This document shows, piece after piece, positions 37,001 to 47,410 of a DNA stretch of 64,000 nucleotides (position 1 is its first letter; every line of letters begins with the position of its first letter). The position numbers and the translations under genes are program-made. Under the pieces are notes generated by a model. The model saw only the letters and a program-made list of their open reading frames with translations. It was not told where the DNA came from and did no database searches. Source of the DNA: Polydactylus sextarius (Eukaryota; Chordata; Actinopteri; Polynemidae); the NCBI GenBank assembly GCA_016801845.1, contig CM028907.1, positions 16,026,598-16,090,597 of the forward strand. The letters are read 5' to 3'.

Positions 37001-38140
37001 ATGACAACATGACCTCAAATTGTTTCAAGATATTGAACTTTTAGTGAAGAAAGTTAAACACTGGCCAGTGGCCTTGTAAGTAGTGATAGTACTAAATACA
37101 TTATTTAGGTGTATATTACCTAAACACAAGTTTAGGTGACTGAAACCGTAGGATTCTTGTTTTTAATGTTGAATTTCAGCTCTATACATTAGGTGTTGAG
37201 GATCACACTCTTTCAAGATAATGTTTTTTGTTATTTTAAGAATACAAATATCACAATACGATATTTTATATTATGACACAGATCTGTTTGTTTTCTGTAT
37301 TCAGACACAATCTAATGTATTTTTGCACATTCTTGGCAATGTCAGAATCCAACAAAGCAACTGCCAGCACTTGGCTGATTTCATAAGTGCATTTTGTCAG
37401 CAGCCTAACATACTGATCTAAGCACAGCAGCAGCTGAAACCAAAGCTCTGCAGCTGACAGTCTGATGCAGGATAAATGTTTTGGCCCGCTCCAAAAATGA
37501 CAGCAAGAATAAACAAATCACATTTAGCTGACCATTAGATAAGTGTATCACTGTAGCTTTAAACTTCCAATCATCAGCTGGCCACAGACAAATCCAGCAG
37601 GTGAGACCATAAAACTATACTGGCAAAAAACATATTGTCAGTGTCATTTTCTTCCCAAAGCAGTCTGTGATTTTAAATAGGCTGCAGCATTGACTGTCAT
37701 ATTAATTAATTTTGGAAAAAAAATGGATGCTTTGAAGCTGCAAAGAAGGGGGTGGGGTGTATATACAGAGCTGATTCATGTTGGAACACCATGACGCCAT
37801 CACTGCTGAGCAGTAATACATAATGCTTACCCACCACATGAATCATCTCCAATGCACTGATCACACTTCCTGATTCTAGGGTTTTCTTTTATATTCCAAT
37901 TGCATTTGATTCACATGAAATTTATATTTATATAATACAAATGTATGCATTTATTTCACAGCTATAGCTGCAACAAAGAACAATGTGAAATGGGATCAGA
38001 AGGTGCATACTGAATAGAACATAGTGTATCTGAGGACTGTGTGTTGTTTTGCTCATTTTAAAGGTTAGTGCCTGTTCATGTGCAGGGATGTGTGAGTATG
38101 TATGTGTTTTTCAGGTGTTAATGTAGTGTCCCTTTTGTAA
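34066..38140. other. AT-rich DNA, no gene seen
   Basis: About 4 kb without a supportable gene. The minus frame at 35383-35640 (85 codons) lies in a GC-richer patch but lacks splice signals or a known motif. Slightly GC-richer patches near 37430-37480 and 37740-37860 are unassigned. Confidence 0.45.
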
Positions 38141-38197
38141 CGCGCTGTCGTCTCCCTCGAGGGGTTAAAGTGCCATAATCACCCCGTGCTCGTTCGT
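38141..38197. promoter_or_regulatory. Small CpG cluster
   Basis: Seven CpG dinucleotides fall within 57 bases, in DNA that otherwise has few. It includes ACGCGCTGTCG and CTCGAGG. It is far too small for a CpG island promoter but stands out. Function unknown. Confidence 0.25.
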
Positions 38198-39189
38198 CTG
38201 GCCTTGAGGATGTTAAAAATGAGTGCTCTTGGCAATGGAGGTGACATGAAACTTCTTTAAAAATGATGGGGAAACTTTGATAAGTCCTCAACAGGGACAT
38301 GAACTGTCAGGAAGACAGATACCTCAAGTGAAGCAGGGACCTTTCATTAATGTAACACAATCCCTCTACCATCTGTTTAAGCTGACATCAAGTGGGTCCT
38401 GTTGAAGCACCCCCGAGTCTCATGTGTGAACCACCCGATGGCATTGCTTATCACTGACAGTCCTCAGACTCTCCAGGTAATTAACCATGTTTCTTTGCTC
38501 TTCAGTGATCTTCCTGTACACACTTACATGTGTTATTAGTTTTCACTCAGTCATTTCATTCTAGAAATGAAAGAAGAAGTAAATCTGGGCCTTTATAGAA
38601 ATACAAACTATCCATGTTATTATTATTTCTTTCTAGTTTGAAGCATATCAGAATTAGTATTTTCAATTTCAGAAAGGACATTTTGAGACAATTATGAAAC
38701 ACAATGAGATAAAATGTTGAGAAAAATAGTTTAAATGAAAGCAAGATGTTCTTCTTAATCCTGTGCGACAGATGTAAGGACATCTAATCTTGCAAAATTT
38801 TTTTATAAATCATAGCATATAAATAACAGGAAAGACTAACTCCAGAATAAGAGCAGCCATGCACAATAAGTAAATACAATACAATTTTTCTTACTTGAAA
38901 AAGGTTTAAAGATTGTGAGATTTTTTTTTCAAACTACCTCCACTTAAAAGCACATGAATGAAAAGAATCCACTGCACTTTATGCCACGAGCATAGTACAA
39001 GGGAATATACAGCCCAAGACTAGATTGGTATTCCGGCTACAATTGTCTGCACTATAGCCAGTTATTCAATTTATAAGCCCCCTATCCTCTACAATTCTTT
39101 TGTGTCCGACTACAAATAAAAATCTCTGGCCAGCACACTACTTGATCAAGATGGTGTTGTACCTTGTAGCCCCCAAATGATTAGTATTC
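38198..39189. other. AT-rich DNA, no gene seen
   Basis: No recognisable feature; an AT-rich minus frame at 38556-38783 is unrecognised. Confidence 0.5.
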
Positions 39190-39640
39190 TAGGCACAGGA
39201 CACAGACACATTTTCAAAACAAAGCAACCGCAGCAGACAAAAAGTTCCCCCCAAAGTGCGCTTAAAGAGCTCGCTGGAGGAGGCCAGAAGGGGAGCTAAT
39301 TTTTCATAATCAGTGACAGTTGTACTGATGTCAGAGCTTAAGTAATCATTGAGCACAAGCACAACTATCTCAGGAGGTGTCTGGCTGAGTGACAAGAGTC
39401 CAAAGGGGAGAAGGATGGAGCAGGAAAGCGAAAGCACTAACGTGTGTGACAAGCCAAAAGAGAGAAACGAGAAGCAAAATGCAGAGCCTAATGAGGGACG
39501 GTAGACGCTAATTAAATTTGAGAGGAAATCGCAATGTGAAACTTTATTCTAAAGGCGTGTCTGATAAAAGTGGCCTCTCCTTGAACACGTTGCCTCTTTG
39601 TTGTTCTTTGAGTGGCGGTCAATTAAATCGCTGGTCATGC
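39190..39640. promoter_or_regulatory. GC-richer block, possible conserved non-coding
   Basis: About 450 bp has higher G+C, several CpGs, few homopolymers and sparse TAATTA-type words (CTAATTAAAT at 39508-39517). No reading frame on either strand makes sense, and no repeat family fits. The profile resembles vertebrate conserved non-coding elements, but conservation cannot be judged here. Confidence 0.2.
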
Positions 39641-39897
39641 AAGACCGAGGAAGATAGCCAGTAAAGCAGACAAGCATGAAGACAAAGCAGCGAGAGATCT
39701 CATGTTCACTGTGAAAGGTGTGAACACATTTGATGGCCAGATTAAACACTTAATGCAATGGATAGAAAAAGGACAGACCTAATCTTTGATTTCTTTCCTT
39801 ATATCGCTGTTATCTTAACTTAGTTTTCTCATCTTGTTTTAATACATATTTCTATTTTTTAACTTTTCTCATCAAGAAAAAACAAACAAACAACAAC

Positions 39898-39921
39898 AAA
39901 AAAAAAAAAAAAAAAAAAAAA
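39898..39921. repeat. A24 homopolymer facing a T-rich tract
   Basis: A run of 24 A bases precedes a roughly 200-bp unique segment. That segment is followed by a T-rich run at about 40117-40155, so the two tracts are inverted relative to each other. Either could be a retroposon tail; no body or target duplication was found. Confidence 0.85.
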
Positions 39922-40015
39922 CAGCCTTTACCCAAAGATAAGTACTGCAAATGGCCTCCAGTCTTGGTTGCATTTATCTGAAGCTCTTACTGTACATGAG
40001 GATATTAGTCTTCCC

Positions 40016-40061
40016 TGCCAGACAAGTCTGGCAAGTTGGTCAGACTGTGAATCATGTCTGG
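40016..40061. promoter_or_regulatory. Cluster of SMAD-like GTCTG/CAGAC motifs
   Basis: TGCCAGAC and GTCTGGCA form an inverted pair with a two-base gap (40016-40033). Another CAGAC follows at 40041 and GTCTGG at 40056. Four half-sites in 46 bases is a dense arrangement of the SMAD3/4 core motif. Binding is inference. Confidence 0.25.
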
Positions 40062-41237
40062 CCTTTCTCATCTCTTCCCTCTGTTATCTCAGCATTTAAA
40101 AGCGTGAATGTGTTTTGTTTTTTTTTTTTTTTTCTTTATTTATTTTTTTTTTTTAAGCTGCAAAAGCATATCTCTTCATCTGAGGAGATGTTGCTGCTGT
40201 TTTCCTTAATGGAGTTGGAGAGCTCACTTGTTAGTGAGAAAGAAAAAAAAAAACAAGCATAACCTGGTAATCACTGTTGTGTTTTCATTGGTCATGGAAG
40301 ATGCACAATGTACGAACTGTCACTGCCAGCTCAGATATCATCTATAGATGTCTGTGTTTGTTTATTTTCTTCCTCAGTAACCCAGAGTCATATTTGATGA
40401 ATGACTGGTGGAATCTGTGCTCAATTCTCCATTTTATCACGGAAATTAGAACAAGAATGGTGTTCACATTTTATATAAATTAAAACATACTGTTTATGTG
40501 TTGAGTTAGCAACCATGGTTAGAACACATTGGACGTTTTATGTTCTAGATGGTTTAGAATTTAAAAACAATACAAAGTGTATTGTCATAGCTTACAGTAC
40601 AGCATTTATCTATATAAATAAACAATAGCTTATAATTTGAAAATTGTAAATATTTAGCCAAAACGCTGTTCAGTCAAACAAACAAAGTGAGCAACAAAAA
40701 ATCTCATTTGTGCTTTAATTCTTTTTTATTTTACTCTCTGTACTAAACATACAAAACATACTGTGTTGTTAAAACTTTCATTTTTTTCATTGTCTGAGAT
40801 CCTGAAAGTCTGTTTTAAAACTTTATGACAAATTCACCCAGTACTAGTTGAGATATTTCAACATGACTGACTAAGTGGAAATGCAAATCGTTAAAGCCAT
40901 GCTGCTGGTTTGGCTAAAATATCATTGCTAACATCTGATGAGCAAAGTTGTGAGAGATAACAGGAAATGGATTTGCACTGGGAGAAGTTAAAACTTCTGC
41001 CAAAAAAGAAAGAAAGAAAAGAAAAACCTACCTGAATTAGTAAAAAAAAAAAAAAAAGATATTTAAGGGGTCTGATGTCAGAGTATTTATACAGTTAATG
41101 GACTCAAGAGATGAGTATTCTCTTCACAGCGGTTTGGTTTTTAGACAAATTGCCATATTATACTTGTCAATTTGTTCCTGATAATGCTCCACAGGACTAA
41201 ATTATAAAATGACTGAAATGAATAAAATTCAGCTAAG

Positions 41238-41241
<4 letters not shown>
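40062..41241. other. AT-rich DNA, no gene seen
   Basis: T-rich tracts at 40117-40155 and A-rich tracts at 41010-41030 and 41043-41057. No gene recognised. Confidence 0.5.
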
Positions 41242-41310
<69 letters not shown>

Positions 41311-41368
41311 ATATGTATATGTATATGTATGTGTATATGTGTATGTATATATATATATATATATATAT
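41242..41368. repeat. Compound (TA)n(GT)n(TATG)n(TA)n microsatellite
   Basis: A TA block (41242-41268), a GT block (41269-41305), mixed GTATAT units and a second TA block (41347-41368) follow in order. The two TA blocks can pair across the GT core. Confidence 0.97.
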
Positions 41369-42436
41369 GGGGGGATTAAGGTGAAGACATGACTTAAGGT
41401 TTGGTAAAGGTTAGGGTCTGGTTAAAATAAAGGTTAGAGAAGTGGTACTAACAATTGAGATCTCTAGGGTTTCCAGGAAAGTGTCCAGGAAATGAACGCA
41501 AGTCAATGAAATGTCCCTTGAAGTCATGAAAACACGATTGTGTGTGTGCATGCGTGTGTGTGGCGGTAGAATAGAGCAGACCTTCAACATGAGCTCTCCA
41601 AATGAGCTTTCCAAATATATCATCAATAGCGACCCCCTAGGGCACACCCAGATGATAGCTGTATATGTCACCCTGTGATCTATTGCTGTTCTGCAGATAA
41701 ACACAATCACGTCTGTCTTTTTCACTTCACTAAAAATCTGGCCTCATATTTATCAAACTGGTAAAAGTAAAATTTTGAACTCGAAAGATGAAAGCGAAAA
41801 TCCTTTCGTTTTACTCCTCCTCACAGCCTTAAGTGTAAAAGCTATTAATCATATTTTTTTTCTTTTAAAAAAATGAGAGCTCCAGGTATCTTTAAACACA
41901 GGTAAGAGTAGAGTCTAGATGTCTGTGGCGCACAGACCGAGGTGCACACACTCTTCTCAGACGTGTGTGGAGTGACAATACAAAGCATAATTTAATTATA
42001 GAATTTGCAAGAGAGTAGTTGCAGCCCACTATTTGAACATTTGACAACATATTACACCCATTTCGCTTCTTCATTTTGTTTTTGCTGGGATTGATATTGT
42101 TTGTAATATCTTTTTATACATCCTCATTGTCTGTATTTGTCACTGTAGTGCTGCATTCTTTTCATTGTATAATTTTGATGTAACATTTTTTTTTTTTATT
42201 ATTTTGACTTCACAGTCTAAGGACTTTAAAATATTAAAGTTAAATAGGTAAGTAATATATATATAGATAAATATACATGTATCAAAAATACTAAAAACAT
42301 TAATCCTTCTTACCAGTTATCTGTAAATATGAATATAATTATTCTCTTGAAGGTTAATCCAGTACTTTCCTGTAAGTCGGACTCAAAACAATTGTAAACA
42401 AGTGTGTGTGCCATGTGCACAAACATAGGATGAAAT
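41369..42436. other. No gene seen
   Basis: A 104-codon minus frame (41411-41725) is unrecognised. A T run lies at 42187-42197. Confidence 0.45.
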
Positions 42437-42468
42437 ATGAGTACATGAGTACGTCATGAGTACGTCAT
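42437..42468. repeat. Tandem ATGAGTACGTC repeat
   Basis: ATGAGTAC (42437-42444) is followed by two exact 11-base copies of ATGAGTACGTC (42445-42455, 42456-42466). Each full copy creates a TACGTCA half-CRE-like word at its junction. Confidence 0.9.
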
Positions 42469-43562
42469 CATAGTTTCTCTTGAAGCTACCGCTCATACAA
42501 AAAAATATGCAGTCAGACAAAAATAATGAGCTATTAGTCTCAATCGAGTGTGTTAGCTCATCACACAACCCTTTTATTCTAGTGTTCACGTCAGATGATT
42601 TGTGGTGTTATTTGCAGCCATATCCGCTGTAGTCGCGACTGCTGTGAAACAGCTGCTTTTTTGCTGATCCAATCAAACACAATTAGTATCTTCAACATAA
42701 ACACTCTGCTTTTTCCTCATTTCTTTCTCCCTCTTTCTCTCTCTGGCTTTCATTCGCATACATTCGCACAATTGTATGATCCCTCCCCCTCCCTCCCTTT
42801 ATTAACACCACTTGCCTATAGGGAGCTGGCAAAGTTAAGTGAGCTCTCCATCTGTTAAATTAGAGTGTCAAAACTTTTAGCTGCTGAGTGATCCAGAGAC
42901 ATAATCCCATGTCTCCTTGGGTAATGAATTGTACTCATGCTAATTAGCAAGCACATGGCCAGAAGTAGCAACAAGAATATTCTAATCAAATAAACTTAGT
43001 TTTTTTGTCATGTCTATGGTTTCTCACTCCTCTCTGGGGCTAATTCAGACCTTCCGATGCCCACCCTTCCCCAGTATAGTAAAGAGCAACATTAAAGATT
43101 AGCACAGAGAGGCAGATGACGTGACAATGGTCCCAGTTGCACTGTCACATGGACGTTGCACTTAAAATAAAACATGCATTACTCTTCTAGGGTCTTTTGG
43201 TCTTGGGTGAATGACTCTAAGAAGTGTACTATTTCTGTGGAAATAGCAGAGAATTTTGTGTAAATGAACAAAATGAACCCTATCAACCAACATTGAAAGG
43301 ACAACAATACAACTAGGAAAACACGTGTTCAAAAACTACATTTCTTGAACCAATATTTGCTCCTTTTATGTTAAGTGTTTTATCGGTCTGAGTGACAGAG
43401 TGATAGAACAGGAGAGTGAGAGTGACAGAAAAGCACCAAGTCTCCAAGGGTGAATAGAGCAGAGGTTGTCTGTGTTGCTAAACACTGGATATAATAGAGG
43501 CCAAGGATTAGATGGCAAACTTTATACCCCTACATTCCCCACCCCCTTAACCCTAACATGTA

Positions 43563-43565
<3 letters not shown>
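42469..43565. other. No gene seen; pyrimidine-rich stretch
   Basis: A C/T-rich tract runs from about 42705 to 42800 and ends near CCTATAG (42815-42821), an acceptor-like layout without a convincing exon after it. Nothing else was recognised. Confidence 0.45.

Positions 43566-43637
<72 letters not shown>
43566..43637. repeat. (CA)36 microsatellite
   Basis: An uninterrupted CA run on the + strand. Together with the TG run at 44089-44156 it forms an inverted pair about 450 bp apart. The 99-codon frame through it is an artefact. Confidence 0.98.
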
Positions 43638-43641
<4 letters not shown>

Positions 43642-44088
43642 TTCCATCAGAGCTTTATCTGGCCTTTTATTTGCCTTTATCGAGCATGGCGGAGGCAGCC
43701 TGCTCACCGTTAACAATGTCGGGCTAAAGTCATTTCACACAACACTACTTGGTCATGTAAGCTGACAACTTTTATATTCCCTTGTGTCCTTGGCTTTCTC
43801 TGTTGTATGGGCTTATCAGGAGCAGGGGAGTGGTGCAACCAGTTGGTTTTCAGGACCAAGACATGCCACAGAGTGGGGTAAATTGTGCTAATTTCAAGCC
43901 TGGAGGAACCATTACTAGGAGGTGAGCATAACTCGTAGTGGCAGACAAAACTGCCTAGAAAGAGGGAGCTCACATTGCCTGTGGATCCACTACATGCTGC
44001 ACTGGGTTTTAGTGTTCAATACCAGGCGTTGGTGTGCATCAAAGCTTTCACATGCAATTTATTCTTTGGTTGACAAAGAGTGTGTACA
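43638..44088. other. Unassigned spacer between inverted microsatellites
   Basis: A moderately GC-rich stretch with a few CpGs (43682-43725). No feature recognised. Confidence 0.45.

Positions 44089-44156
<68 letters not shown>
44089..44156. repeat. (TG)34 microsatellite
   Basis: A TG run with one CG interruption near 44095. It is the inverted partner of the CA run at 43566-43637. Confidence 0.98.
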
Positions 44157-44157
<1 letters not shown>

Positions 44158-44359
44158 CTTTGTATGGCAATTTGGTTTCTTTTGGGAAGGGGGTGTAAAA
44201 GGTTCATCTGCACAGTCTTTTAATTAACCTCATGCCCTGTTACTATCCACACTGCCAGGACTTGGCTGACCCTACACAGATTTATGCCGCCATAAAAGTG
44301 ACAAGGTTATGGAAATACAGGCTGATGCAGAATGTGACAGAGGAGGCTGCTGGACCTAC

Positions 44360-44475
44360 CTTTAACAGGCTGACAGAGGCCATTATCCTTGATGTCAGAT
44401 GAAGAGGTGCCCGATGGAAAAGTGCTTTGCGTTTCATGCTGCACTGTCTGCTTAACGTGGGGGCTGCAACGAGAG
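44360..44475 (-). CDS. Candidate internal exon, unknown gene
   Basis: On the minus strand a T-rich acceptor (TTGTTGTCTACCATTTGTTC then CAG) leads into a 116-base segment that ends at a strong donor, AAAG/GTAGGT. The segment is richer in G+C than its surroundings and stays open in a frame reading SRCSPHVKQTVQHETQSTFP, then SGTSSSDIKDNGLCQPVK. It enters in phase 2 and leaves in phase 1. The peptide is Ser/Thr/Gln-rich and polar, like an intrinsically disordered linker or cytoplasmic tail. A second frame is also open across the segment (starting LVAAPTLSRQ), so the coding frame is not certain. I do not recognise the protein. No partner exon was found, so if real the flanking introns extend beyond easy recognition. 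An alternative acceptor 12 bases further in (GTTGCAG) would shorten it to 104 bases. Confidence 0.3.
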
Positions 44476-45225
44476 CTGGAACAAATGGTAGACAACAAAA
44501 TAACTTAAGGATGACTCACAAAAATAAACCTTTAAAAGGAGTGAAGAAGGACATTTAAATGGTCTGAAAATGTCTACAAATTGATGATGAACATTTCAAT
44601 CTGAGTATTTGACAATTGTTTCCTGAGGAACTTAAGGTGCTTTTTTGTTAGTAATTTCAATTCTTAATATCATTTAGGTTTTTTTTCTGGTTAAAACTAC
44701 CTCCCCCTGTACTGTTTTTTAATGGGTTATGACTCTCCATCATTACCACCATCTATGATGATGTTTTAGGTCACTCTTAGGAGACGTAAATATTCACAAT
44801 ACTGACAATCATCTTATTTATACTTTTGACTGTACTGCACTCTCTCTGTCCCTATTCAGTTATATTAAAATGGTCTTAATGCTGTAAATCTGCAGTTTCA
44901 CTGAGGAGGGTTCTCTTGTTCTGTGGAGGAGCTGATTTCTATTTGTTTTTCTTGCAATGATGTGCTTCTCCCCTTGACACTGTAGCACCCTAAAATTGTC
45001 TAAAGCCCTTCTTGTGTTAACAAACCATTTCCATGGGTTAATGAACATGTTCGTAGCATTAAAAGGGCATGTAGGTGTGGTGAACAGAAATGGAAAGCTT
45101 CCAAATTCAGGTGTAGTTTTAATGCCATGAAAGAGCTTTTAAAAGATGTTAACAGCACTGTAGAAGAAAGGTTAAAATACCTCTCATATAGTATTTTTTC
45201 TATAGAAAAAGTCTGAAAAAGTTGG
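44476..45225. other. No gene seen
   Basis: AT-rich DNA. Minus frames at 44860-45233 overlap one another and resemble nothing known. Confidence 0.5.
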
Positions 45226-45850
45226 GTCGTCATATATTGAAGGTCCAGAGACCTGGGGCTCTAAACCAACAGGTGGTGTGAAACATCTTCTCCCCCAAGT
45301 GAATCAGAGCTACTTCTCACTCACACACACCAGTGACCTGGAGAGATGTGACCGCGAAATGGAGACTCGCTAGGAAACAGCGACTCAAACACTGAGCAAG
45401 TTAACAAACAGCAGAGGAGGACAGTGTTTCTCAGACGCTGACGAGGCAGCAATTTATGAGAAATGGTGAAACGAGATGGGGACCAAGTGGTTGGTTGTCC
45501 TAATGCCAATGCTCGCATGCACGATAAACATCGCCCCTAAGGGCCGCCAGGATAGCCGAGTGTTTATGGCGTACCACATTGGCATATAAATGCCATGCTG
45601 CTGCCCGCAAGCTGGAATCCAGACCTGGACAAGCTTTCCTGTGTGTGTTGTCCTCCATTCCTATCTCTCTCTGTCTCTATCATTAAAGGCAAAAATTCCC
45701 AACAAATAATGATTAAAAAAAAAACACAAACAACCCACTCCTAAGTGATACATGCTTGCTACTACAGGTCATGTGCTCGCTCACTAATTTTTCCAAAAAT
45801 GGGTCTTAAAAGATGAGTTGTCTTATATTCAGGGTCGTCTTATATTCAGG
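45226..45850. mobile_element. Old repeat with GTCGTCTTATATTCAGG units
   Basis: GTCGTCATATATTGAAGG (45226-45243) is echoed by GTTGTCTTATATTCAGG (45817-45833) and GTCGTCTTATATTCAGG (45834-45850). The last two are head-to-tail 17-mers with one difference. This 'gtcgtcttatattc' wording is familiar from the termini of a DNA transposon dispersed in animals, but I cannot name it with certainty. A SINE is inserted between the copies. Whether 45226 and 45850 are ends of one element is unproven. Confidence 0.4.
45542..45737 (+). mobile_element. tRNA-derived SINE with 8-bp TSD
   Basis: The head GGCCGCCAGGATAGCCGAGT resembles a tRNA-Leu-like 5' end with a degenerate RNA polymerase III A box (TAGCCGAGTGT, 45553-45563). 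A weak B box (CTGGAATCCAG) lies at 45612-45622. The tail, 'cctatctctctctgtctcta' then 'tcattaaaggcaaaaattcc' and an A-rich end, is the 3' region of a teleost SINE type I recall. Flanking 8-mers CCCCTAAG (45534-45541) and CTCCTAAG (45738-45745) agree at 7 of 8 bases. The promoter boxes are damaged, so it is probably no longer transcribed. Confidence 0.75.
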
Positions 45851-47369
45851 TCAAGACGGTACTGTGTAATTATTTTTCCATTTTTTTCATATTCATATCA
45901 AAATTCATATCAAAGTCTACATGTTTTAATTATTATAATAATTATAATCCTAATTTTATAGAAATTCAATTTTTTTTCTGCTCAGCGAGGACATTGTCAG
46001 ACGTGATAATTGTTTCTAATGTATTTCATACTTGCCCTTTGATATCTTATCTGAGTTTATAATGGATGCATATGGTACCTCATTAGAGTGTCACATGACT
46101 ATCTCCCACTCTAACTCTTATTTGATTTGTTGTACCTGAGCTTTTTTCCTTGGAATTATTTTTTGAATTATGTCTGTTTCACCTGCATTGCCAGGCTTCA
46201 AAATGCAAAGGCAAGTGCTCATTACGTGTAAGCACTGTTTTGGCAGACACCACATTCATTAATCCAACCAGGCCTCCATAGTCCTTTATGGAGCCATTAA
46301 ATTATACAACCAAAGGCTTAAAAAAATAACAGGAACAACCAAAAACATTTTTAGAAATTATAATTAAAAAATACAACCAGAAATATAAAATAATAGGCCA
46401 GTCTTAAAGAAATTTCACCATTCACCAAACTTTTAGAACAATGTACTGAAAACTCTGTGTCACTTGAATTGATCATTCTTGGCACCAGTTTACTGAACAG
46501 TCAACATTATCCAGCCTAAATATTCATCTCACAATTCTATCAGACTAGTTGTGACTAACATTACTGCCAACAGAAGGCCATGAGTGGTAAAAGTTACTGT
46601 TAGTGTTTTTAAAACCTGCATACACCATTCTTGTATTGTATTGTTGTGTTTTTGTATTATTGCCATACATTATCAAGCTAATCATATTGGAATCTGACAC
46701 ACTCTCAGTTCGAGTCCCACTTTCCTTGACATGTTGTTGTTTTACCTACTCTTCACTATTCAGACATTAAGCACATATTGTGTATAACATGTCTTTTAAA
46801 ATCAAAATGTTTATCAGTTAAATTATTAAAACTAAGGGGAGCTCAATAATCCATTCAGTTTGGGATTGGTTATGGTTGAGTGGATTCAACAGAGCAATGG
46901 TGCTTAATTTAATCTTTTATTCCTCTGTATTGCTAAAATAATAATAATAAAAAAATGGGATGTAGGTCTATTCAACACCGGATAATTATCTTGTCATTGT
47001 AGTTCATTAGATTCTTTTATGGACCCACAGCTCACAAGGTAACTGCCCATCAAACAACAGGGCAAATTACTTCATAATAACAAGACCTGAGGGAAGCACA
47101 CTTCGGTCAAAGTCAAAAGGTAGCGGGCAGTGCACAGTAAACCAAGAGTTTAAACTGTATTTCAAACTCTGAATAATAAAACCCAACACCTTGATTTCAT
47201 CATTAAAGAGTAAATAGCACTGGACATAGTCTGAAATATTAATAAAATCTATTCAGTTGGGCATCAAAAAATATTCCTGCAATGTATCTCTTTGTTTCAT
47301 GCTAATGAGAGAATATCTGCATTTGAAAAAACAAGGATAATATTTAACTGAATATATTTATATATTTTA

Positions 47370-47375
<6 letters not shown>
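45851..47375. other. AT-rich DNA, no gene seen
   Basis: No feature recognised beyond short A/T runs. Confidence 0.5.

Positions 47376-47404
<29 letters not shown>
47376..47404. repeat. (TA)n microsatellite
   Basis: About 14 TA units embedded in AT-rich sequence. Confidence 0.95.

Positions 47405-47410
<6 letters not shown>

Noticed and set aside
43466..43765. 99-codon frame through the CA repeat
   Set aside because: Same microsatellite artefact.
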